Shown: piece by piece, positions 38,134-50,059 of the stretch
Numbering within the stretch: the first letter of the stretch is position 1
Layout: every line of letters begins with the position of its first letter
NCBI RefSeq assembly: GCF_014649335.1
Contig: NZ_BMSV01000006.1
Span: forward strand, 310,001 to 374,000
Source: Streptomyces roseolilacinus
GTDB taxonomy: Bacteria; Actinomycetota; Actinomycetes; Streptomycetales; Streptomycetaceae
Direction of reading: 5' to 3'
DNA length: 64,000 nucleotides
Translations under genes and position numbers: made by a program
Notes under the pieces: model-generated
The model's input: only the letters and a program-made list of their open reading frames with translations
Databases searched by the model: none
What the model was told of the DNA's origin: nothing

Positions 38134-38871
38134 ATGCATGTGTTGATCCTCGGCGGCACGACCGAGGGCCGCCGCCTGGCGGAGACGCTGGACGCGGACG
38201 GCGTCCGGGTGACCAGCTCGCTCGCGGGCCGGGTCGCCAGCCCGAAGCCGCTGCCGGGCGAGGTGCGGGTGGGCGGCTTCGGCGGTGCCGACGGCCTGGC
38301 CCGCTGGGTGCGGGAACACCAGGTGGACGCGGTCATCGACGCCACTCACCCTTTCGCCGGGACGATCAGTTTCAACGCGGCGCGGGCCGCCGCCACGTCC
38401 CATGTTCCCCTGCTCGCCCTGCGGCGCCCCGGGTGGACCCCCGTGGAGGGTGACGACTGGCATCCGGTGGCGTCCCTGGAGGAGGCGGCGCGCACCGTGG
38501 GGCGGCTGGGACGGAGGGTGTTCCTGACCACGGGGCGCATGGGCCTGGCGGCGTTCGCGGACGTGTCCGGGGCGTGGTTCCTGGTCCGCTCGGTGGACCC
38601 GCCGGAGCCGCCGCACCCGGCGCGGATGGAGGTCCTGCTCGACCGGGGCCCCTTCACGCTGGACGGTGAGCGGGAGGTCCTGCGGACGTACGGGATCGAC
38701 GTGCTGGTCACCAAGGACAGCGGCGGCGCGGCCACGGCCCCGAAGCTGGCGGCCGCCCGCGAGGCCGGTGTGCCGGTGGTGATCGTCCGCAGGCCGCCCG
38801 TCCCGGAAGGCGTCCCGGTCGCGGCGACGGTCGGCGAGGCCGCCGCCTGGGCGGCCGCCCGGGCCGGCTGA
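38134..38871 (+). CDS. cobK: Precorrin-6A reductase
   Basis: The 245-residue NADPH enzyme reduces precorrin-6A in the corrin pathway. The start LILGGTTEGRRLAETL is the typical dinucleotide-binding loop; IDATHPFAGTISFNAARAA and VFLTTGRMGLAAF follow, and VTKDSGGAATAPKLAAAREAGVPV (in parts) is near the C-terminus. It is divergent from cbiD (12 bp between starts) and convergent with cobIJ, from which it is separated by a 44-bp palindrome. Confidence 0.93.
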   Translation: MHVLILGGTTEGRRLAETLDADGVRVTSSLAGRVASPKPLPGEVRVGGFGGADGLARWVREHQVDAVIDATHPFAGTISFNAARAAATSHVPLLALRRPGWTPVEGDDWHPVASLEEAARTVGRLGRRVFLTTGRMGLAAFADVSGAWFLVRSVDPPEPPHPARMEVLLDRGPFTLDGEREVLRTYGIDVLVTKDSGGAATAPKLAAAREAGVPVVIVRRPPVPEGVPVAATVGEAAAWAAARAG

Positions 38872-38975
38872 GCGCCCGCCGCGTGTCCCCAGGGGCCGCC
38901 GGGAGCCGTTGCGCGCCGCCCCGGCCCACGGTGCGGCGCCCGGGCGCCTCCCGCCGAGGCCGACGGCACGGGGAG

Positions 38976-39019
38976 CCCCGGCCGGTCGCGCGGAGGGTCC
39001 TCCGCGCGACCGGCCGGGG
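38976..39019. terminator. Perfect 21-bp-arm palindrome between cobK and cobIJ
   Basis: Arms 38976-38996 and 38999-39019 are perfect reverse complements with only GT between them (core CCGGTCGCGCGGAGG). Its place between two converging genes makes it a bidirectional terminator. The tiny loop would favour a DNA cruciform as well. Confidence 0.8.
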
Positions 39020-39040
39020 TGGGCGACCGGTGGGCGACGG

Positions 39041-40621
39041 CTACACCGCGCCGTCCGAAGGCGCCTCCGGGTACCGCCGCGGCGTCCACGCCACCGTGCG
39101 CCCGTCGGCGCGCCGCACGGCCTGCGTCTGGGACGAGCCGATCAGCAGCAGCGTCCGCATGTCGACCTCGTCCGGGACCAGGTCGGCGAGCGGCAGCACC
39201 CGCACGGACTCCTCCGGGCCGCCCACGTCGCGCGCCACGACGACCGGGGTGTCGGGGGCGCGCAGTTCGAGCAGCAGCTCGCGGGCCTTGGCGACCTGCC
39301 AGGTGCGGCTCCGCGACCCCGGGTTGTAGAGGGCCAGCACCAGGTCGGCGGCGGCCGCCGCGCGCAGGCGCTCCGCGATGACCTCCCACGGCTTGAGCCG
39401 GTCCGACAGGGAGATCGTGGCGTAGTCGTGGCCCAGCGGCGCACCCGCCTTCGCCGCGGCCGCGTTCGCCGCGGTCACCCCCGGCAGGACGCGCACCGGC
39501 ACGTCCGCGTACTCCTCCTGCGACGCGACCTCCAGGACCGCCGTCGCCATGGCGAAGACGCCCGGGTCGCCGCCTGACACCACCGCCACGCGCCGCCCCC
39601 GCCGCGCCAGGTCCAGGGCGAACTCGGCCCGCTCCGACTCCACCTTGTTGTCGGAGCCGTGCCGCTGCTGGCCGGGCCGCACCGGCACGCGGTCCAGGTA
39701 CGTCGTGTAACCGACCAGGTCGGTCGCCGACGCGAGCGCGCCGCGGGACTCCGGCGTCAGCCACTGCGGGCCCGCCGGGCCGGTGCCGACGACCACCACC
39801 TCGCCCCGCTCGGGCACGGCCGGGCCCGTGTCGACGCGGGAGGGCAGCACCGCCACCGAGAAGTACGGCACCGAGTCCGGGTCCACGTCCGCGAGCGGCG
39901 CCGTGCGCCGGCCCTCCATGGTGGCGCGCTCCACGTAGTGGGCGTCCGCCAGCCGGTCCGTGCGCTCCAGGGCGCGGCGCACCGCCGGGAACGTCCGGCC
40001 CAGCTTCATCACCACCGCCGAGTCGGTCGCCGCGAGGCGGGCCGTCAACTCGTCCTCGGGCAGGGTGCCGGGAATGACCGTCAGGATCTCCTCGGCCTCC
40101 ACCAGCGGCTTGCCGATGGTCGCCGCGGCGGCGCTGACGGAGGTGACGCCGGGGACGACCTCCGTCTCGTAGCGGTGCGCGAGGCGCTTGTGCATGTGCT
40201 GGTACGAGCCGTAGAAGAGCGGGTCGCCCTCGGCGAGCACCGCCACCGTCCGGCCCGCGTCGAGGTGCGCCGCGAGCCGTGCCGACGCCTCCTCGTAGAA
40301 GTCGTTCAGCGCGCCCCGGTAGCCGCCGGGGTGGTCCGTCGTCTCCACCGTGAGCGGGTACATCAACCGCTCCTCGACGTGGTCCTCGCGGATGTGCTTC
40401 GCCGCGATGGAGCGGGCGATGGACCGGCCGTGCCGGGCGCAGTGGTACGCGACGACGTCCGCCTGCGCGATGGCCTCCACCGCGCGCAGGGTCATCAACG
40501 ACGGGTCGCCGGGACCGAGGCCGACGCCGTACAGCTTGCCGGCGCGGGGGCCGGTGCGGGGGCCGGTGTGGGCCGCCGGGTCCGCCCCGGGGACCGTTTC
40601 ACGTGAAACGTGCGTGCTCAT
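39041..40621 (-). CDS. cobIJ: Fused CobI-CobJ (precorrin-2 C20 / precorrin-3B C17 methyltransferase)
   Basis: The 526-residue protein joins two SAM-dependent tetrapyrrole methylases. The first half (about 28-260; LYGVGLGPGDPSLMTL, AVLAEGDPLFYGSY, EVVPGVTSVSAAAA) is CobI-like. The second half (about 275-520; VVVVGTGPAGPQWLTP, VVSGGDPGVFAMA, VLPGVTAANAAAAKAG, LYNPGSRSR) is CobJ-like. Its ATG overlaps the cobH stop. Codons 5-9 (VSRET) contain a perfect parS site, which explains the odd unstructured N-terminus. Confidence 0.93.
   Translation of the reverse strand: MSTHVSRETVPGADPAAHTGPRTGPRAGKLYGVGLGPGDPSLMTLRAVEAIAQADVVAYHCARHGRSIARSIAAKHIREDHVEERLMYPLTVETTDHPGGYRGALNDFYEEASARLAAHLDAGRTVAVLAEGDPLFYGSYQHMHKRLAHRYETEVVPGVTSVSAAAATIGKPLVEAEEILTVIPGTLPEDELTARLAATDSAVVMKLGRTFPAVRRALERTDRLADAHYVERATMEGRRTAPLADVDPDSVPYFSVAVLPSRVDTGPAVPERGEVVVVGTGPAGPQWLTPESRGALASATDLVGYTTYLDRVPVRPGQQRHGSDNKVESERAEFALDLARRGRRVAVVSGGDPGVFAMATAVLEVASQEEYADVPVRVLPGVTAANAAAAKAGAPLGHDYATISLSDRLKPWEVIAERLRAAAAADLVLALYNPGSRSRTWQVAKARELLLELRAPDTPVVVARDVGGPEESVRVLPLADLVPDEVDMRTLLLIGSSQTQAVRRADGRTVAWTPRRYPEAPSDGAV
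40596..40609. promoter_or_regulatory. parS site (ParB-binding), copy 3
   Basis: This perfect GTTTCACGTGAAAC lies within the first codons of cobIJ, again read as VSRET. It is 34 kb from the parS pair at 6508. Confidence 0.85.
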
Positions 40622-41253
40622 TCCGCCTCGCTCGCGATCGCGTTGACCGCCGCGGCCGCCATGGCGCTGCCGCCGCGCCTGCCCCGGACGACGATGTGGT
40701 CGAGGTCCGAGGCCGCCAGCGCGTCCTTGGACTCGGCCGCGCCGATGAAGCCGACCGGTATGCCGAGCACCGCCGCCGGGCGGGGGGCGCCGTCCCGGAT
40801 CATCTCCAGCAGCCGGAACAGGGCGGTGGGGGCGTTGCCGATCGCCACGACCGACCCCTCCAGGCGGTCGCGCCACAGCTCCAGGGCGGCCGCGCTGCGG
40901 GTCGTGCCCAGCTCGGCGGCGAGGCCCGGCACGGACGGGTCGGAGAGGGTGCAGACCACCTCGTTGTCGGCGGGGAGCCGCTTGCGGGTGACGCCACTCG
41001 CGACCATCTGCGCGTCGCACAGGATCGGCGCGCCGGAGCGGAGCGCGGCGCGGGCGCGGGAGACGACCTCCGGCGTGTAGGCGAGGTCGCGGACGAGGTC
41101 GACCATGCCGCAGGCGTGGATCATCCGCACGGCGACCTGGCTGACGTCGGCGGGCAGCCCCGCGAGATCCGCCTCGGCGCGGATCGTGGCAAAGGACTGG
41201 CGGTAGATCTCCGCCCCGTCCTTCTCGTAGTCGAACACTGTGCTCCCGCTCAT
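40618..41253 (-). CDS. cobH: Precorrin-8X methylmutase
   Basis: The 211-residue enzyme moves the C11 methyl to C12, giving hydrogenobyrinate. It has the catalytic histidine in VRMIHACGMVDLV and the family blocks ILCDAQMVASGVTR, VVAIGNAPTALFRLLEM, PVGFIGAAESKDAL and RGRRGGSAMAAAAVNAI. Its start overlaps the cobG stop and its stop overlaps the cobIJ start (both ATGA), so cobG, cobH and cobIJ are one coupled operon. Confidence 0.94.
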   Translation of the reverse strand: MSGSTVFDYEKDGAEIYRQSFATIRAEADLAGLPADVSQVAVRMIHACGMVDLVRDLAYTPEVVSRARAALRSGAPILCDAQMVASGVTRKRLPADNEVVCTLSDPSVPGLAAELGTTRSAAALELWRDRLEGSVVAIGNAPTALFRLLEMIRDGAPRPAAVLGIPVGFIGAAESKDALAASDLDHIVVRGRRGGSAMAAAAVNAIASEAE

Positions 41254-42494
41254 TTCTGTGCCTGTGCGTCGTTGTCTCGTCGCGTCGTCCGTACGGTGAT
41301 CTCGTACGTGCCGTCGCCGGTGGCCAGCGCGTCCACCCAGTCGCCCTGCGGGTGGCCGCAGCGGCGTTCGCAGCCGGACCAGTGCACGGGCAGCCCCCGG
41401 GCCGCCGCGGCGTCCAGGGGCCGCGCGTCCGCCCGTACGTCGGCCAGGGCCTTGCCGCAGCCCGGCCGCCCCGTGCAGGCGCTGACCGCCAGCCAGGGCG
41501 AACCGGGACGGGTGAGGTACCCGGCCCGGTCCAGTGCCGCGAGCCGTCCCTCTGCCGCCGCGCGGCCGGGCAGGCCCGCCACGACGAACCCGCGCCACGG
41601 TGTCACCCGCACCTCGTCCCCGGGCCCGGGGGCCAGGGCCCGGAACTGCTCGCTGGTGACCCGTCCCAGGGGCGCCACGACCGACACGGCGCGGTCGCCG
41701 ACCACGCCCGGCTCCGGCGGCGCCGCCACCACAGGCGCGCCCGGCCCGGTCCGCTCGGCGGCCACCCCCGCGTCCGCCAGACGCTCCGTCACGGCGGCCT
41801 CCAGGGAACCGGTCCGCGGCAGTTCGGCCACCCGCCAGGCCCCCGTGCCCGCCTCCCGGGCGACCGCCAGGAACGCCCCGGCCGCCGCCAGCGCGGCCCG
41901 CGGGGCGTCGTCCCCGGCCACCCGCCACGCCAGGTCCCCGATCCGTACCAGAGCGCGCCCGTCCGGTTCTGCGAGCAACGTCACATCGCCGCCCGACCCC
42001 GCCACGTCCCCGCGCCCGTCGTCCACGGCGAACAGGAAGCGCCCCGACAGGGCCGTCGTCCACGTCCGCGCGCACAGCAGCGCGTCCAGTTCCCGCGCCC
42101 ACGACCGGGCGTCCCCGTGCCCGCGGCCGTCCAGTCCGGAGAGGGGCGACACCACCATGTTCCGTACCCGCTCGTGCGCCGCCGAGGGCAGCAGCCCGGC
42201 CTCGGCGAGCAGCCCCGCGAGGGCGAGCCCGCAGTCGTCGGGCAGGCCGCGCAGGTCGATGTTGCCGCGCGAGGTGACGCCGAGCCGGCCGTCGCCCAGC
42301 CGGTCCGCGGCCCCGGCCAGCGCGGCCACCTGGTGGGCCGTCAGGACGCCGGTGGGGAGGCGGAGCCGGGCGAGTCCGCCGTCGTCCGCGCGGTGCAGCC
42401 GCAGCGCGCCGGGGCACGCGTCGTCGCGGTCGCGGACGCGGTCCCGTATGTGAGTTTCGCCCCCGTTCCGGGGCTTTGATGAGCTGGGCGGCAT
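41250..42494 (-). CDS. cobG: Precorrin-3B synthase (CobG)
   Basis: The 414-residue protein of the sulfite/nitrite reductase fold oxidises precorrin-3A with O2, the mark of the aerobic B12 route. The N-terminal half-domain has LRLPTGVLTAHQVAALA and GVTSRGNIDLRGLP; the 4Fe-4S ligands are at the C-terminus in ACTGRPGCGKALADV and SGCERRCGHPQGD. The start is uncertain between ATG 42494 and ATG 42506. It heads the leftward operon, facing the riboswitch-cobN unit. CobG together with a CbiD-type enzyme mixes aerobic- and anaerobic-type steps, which is common in actinomycetes. Confidence 0.9.
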   Translation of the reverse strand: MPPSSSKPRNGGETHIRDRVRDRDDACPGALRLHRADDGGLARLRLPTGVLTAHQVAALAGAADRLGDGRLGVTSRGNIDLRGLPDDCGLALAGLLAEAGLLPSAAHERVRNMVVSPLSGLDGRGHGDARSWARELDALLCARTWTTALSGRFLFAVDDGRGDVAGSGGDVTLLAEPDGRALVRIGDLAWRVAGDDAPRAALAAAGAFLAVAREAGTGAWRVAELPRTGSLEAAVTERLADAGVAAERTGPGAPVVAAPPEPGVVGDRAVSVVAPLGRVTSEQFRALAPGPGDEVRVTPWRGFVVAGLPGRAAAEGRLAALDRAGYLTRPGSPWLAVSACTGRPGCGKALADVRADARPLDAAAARGLPVHWSGCERRCGHPQGDWVDALATGDGTYEITVRTTRRDNDAQAQK

Positions 42495-42533
42495 GGCGGC
42501 GAGCATACGCGCAGCCTCTACTATGCAGACGGC

Positions 42534-42672
42534 ACAGGGTCCCAGGACCCTAGGGAGGAAGCCCGGTGCGAATCCGGCGCGGTCCCGCCACTGTGAGCAG
42601 GGCCCCCGGGCCTCGCGAGTCAGGAACTCCCGCCACCCACGACCACCCGGGGCGAGGACACCCCGAGGAAGG
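42534..42672 (+). promoter_or_regulatory. Cobalamin riboswitch upstream of cobN
   Basis: The leader has the conserved order of a B12 riboswitch: GGGAGGAAGCCCGGTGCGAATCC, read in parts (42553-42575), the B12 box GCCACTG (42587-42593), the CGAGTCAGGAACTCCCGCC region (about 42614-42633), and a closing CCGAGGAAGG that overlaps the cobN ribosome binding site. A TACTAT -10-like hexamer is at 42519-42524. B12 binding should hide the ribosome binding site and turn cobN off. It does not cover the leftward cobG operon. Confidence 0.92.
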
Positions 42673-42683
42673 CCCGGCACGCT

Positions 42684-46286
<3,603 letters not shown>

Positions 46287-46301
46287 CACCCGGCGGTACG
46301 A

Positions 46302-46325
46302 CGCTCCCCGGCGACCCGGGGAGCG
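46302..46325 (+). terminator. 10-bp stem terminator after cobN
   Basis: CGCTCCCCGG (46302-46311) pairs with CCGGGGAGCG (46316-46325) around a 4-nt loop, 16 bp after the cobN stop. Confidence 0.75.
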
Positions 46326-46516
46326 CCGTGACGTCCCGCGACGGGACGGGGGCTCCGCGCCGACCGGACCCTTGCGGCGACCGGACCTCCGGACCGGGGC
46401 CTCCGTGCCGGCGGGGCCCCCTGCGGGCGGGGCTCCGTGCGGACGGGGCCCGGCGGGCGGTGTCCGCGGGCGCCGCTCCGGGTGCCGGGGACGCGCGCGG
46501 GGCGGAGACTGCCCGT

Positions 46517-47395
46517 ATGAGCGATGACGTCGTGGCCGTCACCGGGGCCAGTGGGCGGATCGGGCGGCGGGTGGCCGACCGGCTGGGCGCGGCCGGGGTG
46601 CCGGTGCGGTTGGTCGGGCGGGACCCCCGGCGGCTGCCGGACGTGCCGGGGGCCGCGAAGGCGCCTCCCGCCGCGTACGGGGACGGGGAGGCGATGCGGG
46701 CCGCGATGGACGGGGCCGACACGCTGTTCCTGGTGTCGGCGCACGAGGGCCCGGACCGCGTGGCGGAGCACCGCACGGCCGTCGACGCGGCCGTGGCGGC
46801 GGGGGTCGGGCGGATCGTGTACCTGTCGCTGCAGGGCGCCGCGCCCGACGCGACGTTCACCTTCGCGCGCGACCACTGGCACACCGAGCAGTACGTCCGC
46901 GCCCACGACGGCCTGGCGCACACCTTCCTCCGCGACGGCTGGTACCTCGCGGGCATCCCGGCGATGACCGGGGCGGACGGCGTCATCCGGGGCCCGGCGG
47001 GCAACGGCCGCGTCGCCGCCGTCGCGCACGAGGACGTCGCCGACGTGGCCGCCGTGGTCCTGCTCGCCCGCGACGGACGGCACGACGGCGCCACCTACGA
47101 CGTGACGGGCGGCGAGGCGTTCACCCTCGCCGAGGCGGCCGAGGAGATGTCCCGGGCCACCGGCCGGACGATCCGCTACCTCCCGGAGACCCGCGACGAG
47201 GCGTACGCGTCACGCGCGGGGTACGGCGCCGAGCGGTGGCGGCTGGACGGCTGGGTCAGCTCGTACGAGGCGATCGCCCGCGGTGAGCTGGGCGCGGTCT
47301 CCGACACCGTCGAGCGGCTGGCGGGACACGCGCCCATGACCTTGCGGGAGTTCCTGGCGAGGCACCCGCGGAGCCTCGCGCACCTGACGGGGTAG
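46517..47395 (+). CDS. NmrA-like NAD(P)-binding protein (atypical SDR)
   Basis: The 292-residue protein has VVAVTGASGRIGRRVADRL (dinucleotide loop, residues about 4-22), GADTLFLVSAHEG, RIVYLSLQGAAP in place of a YxxxK active site, and THTFLRDGWY-like (LAHTFLRDGWYLAGI). This is the pattern of NmrA/QOR2-type proteins, which act as quinone reductases or redox sensors. It starts at ATG 46517, stands alone after cobN and is convergent with a small leftward gene. The substrate cannot be told from sequence. Confidence 0.85.
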   Translation: MSDDVVAVTGASGRIGRRVADRLGAAGVPVRLVGRDPRRLPDVPGAAKAPPAAYGDGEAMRAAMDGADTLFLVSAHEGPDRVAEHRTAVDAAVAAGVGRIVYLSLQGAAPDATFTFARDHWHTEQYVRAHDGLAHTFLRDGWYLAGIPAMTGADGVIRGPAGNGRVAAVAHEDVADVAAVVLLARDGRHDGATYDVTGGEAFTLAEAAEEMSRATGRTIRYLPETRDEAYASRAGYGAERWRLDGWVSSYEAIARGELGAVSDTVERLAGHAPMTLREFLARHPRSLAHLTG

Positions 47396-47402
47396 GGCGG
47401 GC

Positions 47403-47579
47403 TCAGTCCTCGCCCAGGACGATGTGCCCGTCCGGGGCGGCCGGGTCCTCGGGCTCTCTGTCCGTGCGCGCGGCCCGGCAGGTGCGGACTCTGCCCTGGA
47501 GGTCCCGGAAGAGCGAGATGGGCGGAGGCGGGGCGGGCGTCTGGGCGCCGCCGGTACCGGCGGCCGTCTGTGTACTCAT
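47403..47579 (-). CDS. Small hypothetical protein, 58 aa
   Basis: The ATG at 47579 and the TGA at 47403 bound a hydrophilic protein (MSTQTAAGTGGAQTPAPPPP, then ISLFRDLQGRVRTCRAARTD). It has no membrane segment. It is convergent with the NmrA-like gene (7 bp apart) and divergent from the FBP gene. Codon bias is good, but the family is unknown, and a short Pro-rich protein may be spurious. Confidence 0.4.
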   Translation of the reverse strand: MSTQTAAGTGGAQTPAPPPPISLFRDLQGRVRTCRAARTDREPEDPAAPDGHIVLGED

Positions 47580-47660
47580 GGCGACCGAGTACCCACGGAG
47601 CGCGACCCAAACGGAAAAGCACATGCGCCCCGCCGGGGCCGTTCCGTACGGTGGGCCCAC

Positions 47661-48191
47661 GTGGAACCCCTCACCGATAAACAGATCCGCGCGTCCTTCG
47701 TGAACTGCTCCAAGGGCGACGCGGCCCGCCTCAAGCTCCCGGCGGACTTCGCCGACCTCCCCTGGGAGGACCTGGACTTCCTCGGCTGGCGCGACCCCGG
47801 CGCCCCCCTCCGCGCGCACCTCGTCCTCCCCCCGGACGCCGTGCCGGGCCAGGCGGGCGGCGGCCCCGTGGGGATCACCCTGCGGGTGCCGGAGAAGTCC
47901 CGCACCAGCGCCGTGAAGTCGAGCCTGTGCCGGATCTGCCTCACCGGGCACGCCTCCTCCGGCGTCACGCTGTTCGCCGCGCCGCGCGCGGGCGCCTCCG
48001 GCCGGGACGGCAACACCGTCGGCATCTACGTCTGCTCCGACCTCGCCTGCCCGCTGTACGTGCGCGGCCGGCGGCAGCCCGCGCTCCGCACCCGCTACGA
48101 GGAGTCGCTCGACGTGGAGGAGCGGATCGGCCGGATGCGGGCCAACCTCCTCGCGTTCGTGGAGAACGTCCGGCTACCGTTCGCCGCATGA
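47661..48191 (+). CDS. FBP-domain zinc-finger protein
   Basis: The 176-residue protein starts at GTG 47661; a TACGGT -10-like hexamer 9 nt upstream suggests a leaderless message. The N-terminal FBP domain (LTDKQIRASFVNCSKGDAARL in part) is followed by a treble-clef-type zinc site SLCRICLTG and YVCSDLACPLYVRG. It matches actinobacterial proteins named for similarity to the C-terminus of elongation factor G-binding protein (FusB-like), so ribosome or EF-G contact is possible. Its stop overlaps the start of the next gene. Confidence 0.85.
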   Translation: MEPLTDKQIRASFVNCSKGDAARLKLPADFADLPWEDLDFLGWRDPGAPLRAHLVLPPDAVPGQAGGGPVGITLRVPEKSRTSAVKSSLCRICLTGHASSGVTLFAAPRAGASGRDGNTVGIYVCSDLACPLYVRGRRQPALRTRYEESLDVEERIGRMRANLLAFVENVRLPFAA

Positions 48192-49981
48192 GTGCCGGGG
48201 GGCGGTGCGGGGTGGGCGACCGGCGCGTCGCCTGCCCGCCGCCCCGCGTCACCGCCCCGCCGCCGCGGCCCCGTGCCGCCGGCCCCCCGCCCCGTGTCGT
48301 GCGCCGCCGCACCGACCTGACCGCGCTCTGCGCCGCCACCGCCTTCTTCTGGCTGTCCCTCACCCCCTCCCTGGTCCCCCGCCCCTGGGTCCTCCAGGGG
48401 GTCGTCGGCGGCATCACCGCCGCCGTCGGCTACGCGGCCGGCGCGACCGTGTCGGGCCTGGTCCGGGCGGTCGTGCCGTGGCGGCCGCGGGCGGAGGCGC
48501 GAAGGGCCCTGCGGGTCCGGGCGCGGCAGGCGTACTGGCTGCTCAGCCCCGCCCTGACCGGCTGGCTGATCGCCGAGAGCGCCCAGATGCAGCGCAGGCT
48601 CCGCCGCCTCCAGGGCCTGCCGCCCTCCCTCACCTGGCACACGGTGATGATCGCGCTGTTCGCCGTCGCCCTGTGCGCGCTGCTGCTCCTCGCCGCCCGG
48701 CTCGTCCGCCTCGGGGCGCGGTGGCTGATCCGGGCCCTCGGCGGCTGGCTGCCGCGGCCCGTCGCGGTCGGCGCGGGCCTGGCGCTCACCGCGGTCGTCG
48801 TGACGGTCGGCTTACGGGACGTGGTCTTCGACCGGGGCGTCGTCGACGCGGCCGACCGCATCGCCGCGGCCACCGACCGCGGCACCAAGGACGGCATCAC
48901 CCGCCCCGCCTCGCCGTACGTCTCGGGCGGCCCCGGTTCGCTGGTGCGCTGGCAGGACCTCGGCTACCAGGGGCGCAACTTCACCGGCACCGCGCCCACC
49001 CGCCGCTCCATCACCGCGTTCACCGGCCGCCCCGCCAAGGACCCGGTCCGCGTGTACGTCAGCTCCCGGCTGCCGCGCGCCTTCGCCGGCGGGGCCGACG
49101 AGGACGCGCCGTTCCGCGCCCAGGCCCGGCTCGCCGTGCGGGAGCTGGAGCGCACCGGGGCGTTCACCCGCGAGGTGCTGGCCGTGGCGGGCACCACGGG
49201 CAGCGGCTGGATCGACTCCAACGTCGCCCAGTCCCTGGAGTACCTGCACGGCGGGGACACGGCGATCGTCGCCGTCCAGTACTCGTACCTGCCCTCCTGG
49301 GTGTCGTTCCTCGTCGACAAGGAGAAGGCGGGCAAGGCCACCCGCGCGCTCGTCGACGCCGTACGGGCCCGGCTCGACGCGCTCCCGCCCGGCGACCGCC
49401 CGAAGCTCGTCGTCACCGGCGAGAGCCTCGGCGCGTACGCCGTCGAGGCGTCCTACGGCTCCGTCGAGGCGCTCCTCGCCGGCACGGACGGCGGACTGCT
49501 GCTCGGCACCCCGCACTTCTCGCCCGTCGCCCGCCAGGTGCGGGAGGAGCGGGACGCGGGCAGTCCGGTGTGGCGGCCGCAGTACCGGGGCGGGCTGCAC
49601 GTGCGGGTCGCCCAGTTCCCCGCCGTCGACCTGCGGCGCCCGGCGGCCGGGCCGTGGGCCCGGCCGCGCCTGGTGTACCTGCAGAACGCGTCCGACCCGA
49701 TCGTCTGGTGGTCCCCGGACCTGCTGTTCGAGCGGCCCGAGTGGATGGACGAGCCGCTCGGCCCGGACGTCACGCCGGAGATCAACTGGTTCCCGGTGGT
49801 GGCGTTCTGGCAGACCACCGTCGACATGGCCGTCAGCTACGGCGTGCAGGCGCCGCACGGCCACCGCTACGGGCCCGCCGCCGTCGACGGCTGGGCGGCG
49901 GTCGTGCCGCCCGGGGGGTGGACGGAGCAGGACACGCGGCGGCTGAGGGCGTACATCGCGGGGAGGAAGGCCCCGTACTAG
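48188..49981 (+). CDS. Membrane alpha/beta-hydrolase family protein with TTA codon
   Basis: The 597-residue protein starts inside the stop of the FBP gene (ATGA). After a Pro/Arg-rich N-terminus come about four membrane segments (residues 45-75, 115-130, 153-180, 195-215) and an extracytoplasmic hydrolase domain with nucleophile S413 in VVTGESLGAYA and LQNASDPIVWW. Leu-209 is encoded by TTA (48812-48814), the rarest Streptomyces codon, read only by the bldA tRNA, so full-length protein should appear only in developing or late cultures. The substrate is unknown. Confidence 0.85.
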   Translation: MSAGGRCGVGDRRVACPPPRVTAPPPRPRAAGPPPRVVRRRTDLTALCAATAFFWLSLTPSLVPRPWVLQGVVGGITAAVGYAAGATVSGLVRAVVPWRPRAEARRALRVRARQAYWLLSPALTGWLIAESAQMQRRLRRLQGLPPSLTWHTVMIALFAVALCALLLLAARLVRLGARWLIRALGGWLPRPVAVGAGLALTAVVVTVGLRDVVFDRGVVDAADRIAAATDRGTKDGITRPASPYVSGGPGSLVRWQDLGYQGRNFTGTAPTRRSITAFTGRPAKDPVRVYVSSRLPRAFAGGADEDAPFRAQARLAVRELERTGAFTREVLAVAGTTGSGWIDSNVAQSLEYLHGGDTAIVAVQYSYLPSWVSFLVDKEKAGKATRALVDAVRARLDALPPGDRPKLVVTGESLGAYAVEASYGSVEALLAGTDGGLLLGTPHFSPVARQVREERDAGSPVWRPQYRGGLHVRVAQFPAVDLRRPAAGPWARPRLVYLQNASDPIVWWSPDLLFERPEWMDEPLGPDVTPEINWFPVVAFWQTTVDMAVSYGVQAPHGHRYGPAAVDGWAAVVPPGGWTEQDTRRLRAYIAGRKAPY

Positions 49982-50059
49982 CGGCGGCGCGACTCCATCC
50001 TTCGGTGCAGTGGCGGTTCGTCCCCGGTCACGACGAACCGGGGCCGGGCCCTGCCGACG

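Noticed and set aside
47403..48191. Toxin-antitoxin pair (58-aa protein with FBP protein)
   Set aside because: The genes are divergent, the FBP family is not a toxin family, and the small protein has no antitoxin-like DNA-binding motif.
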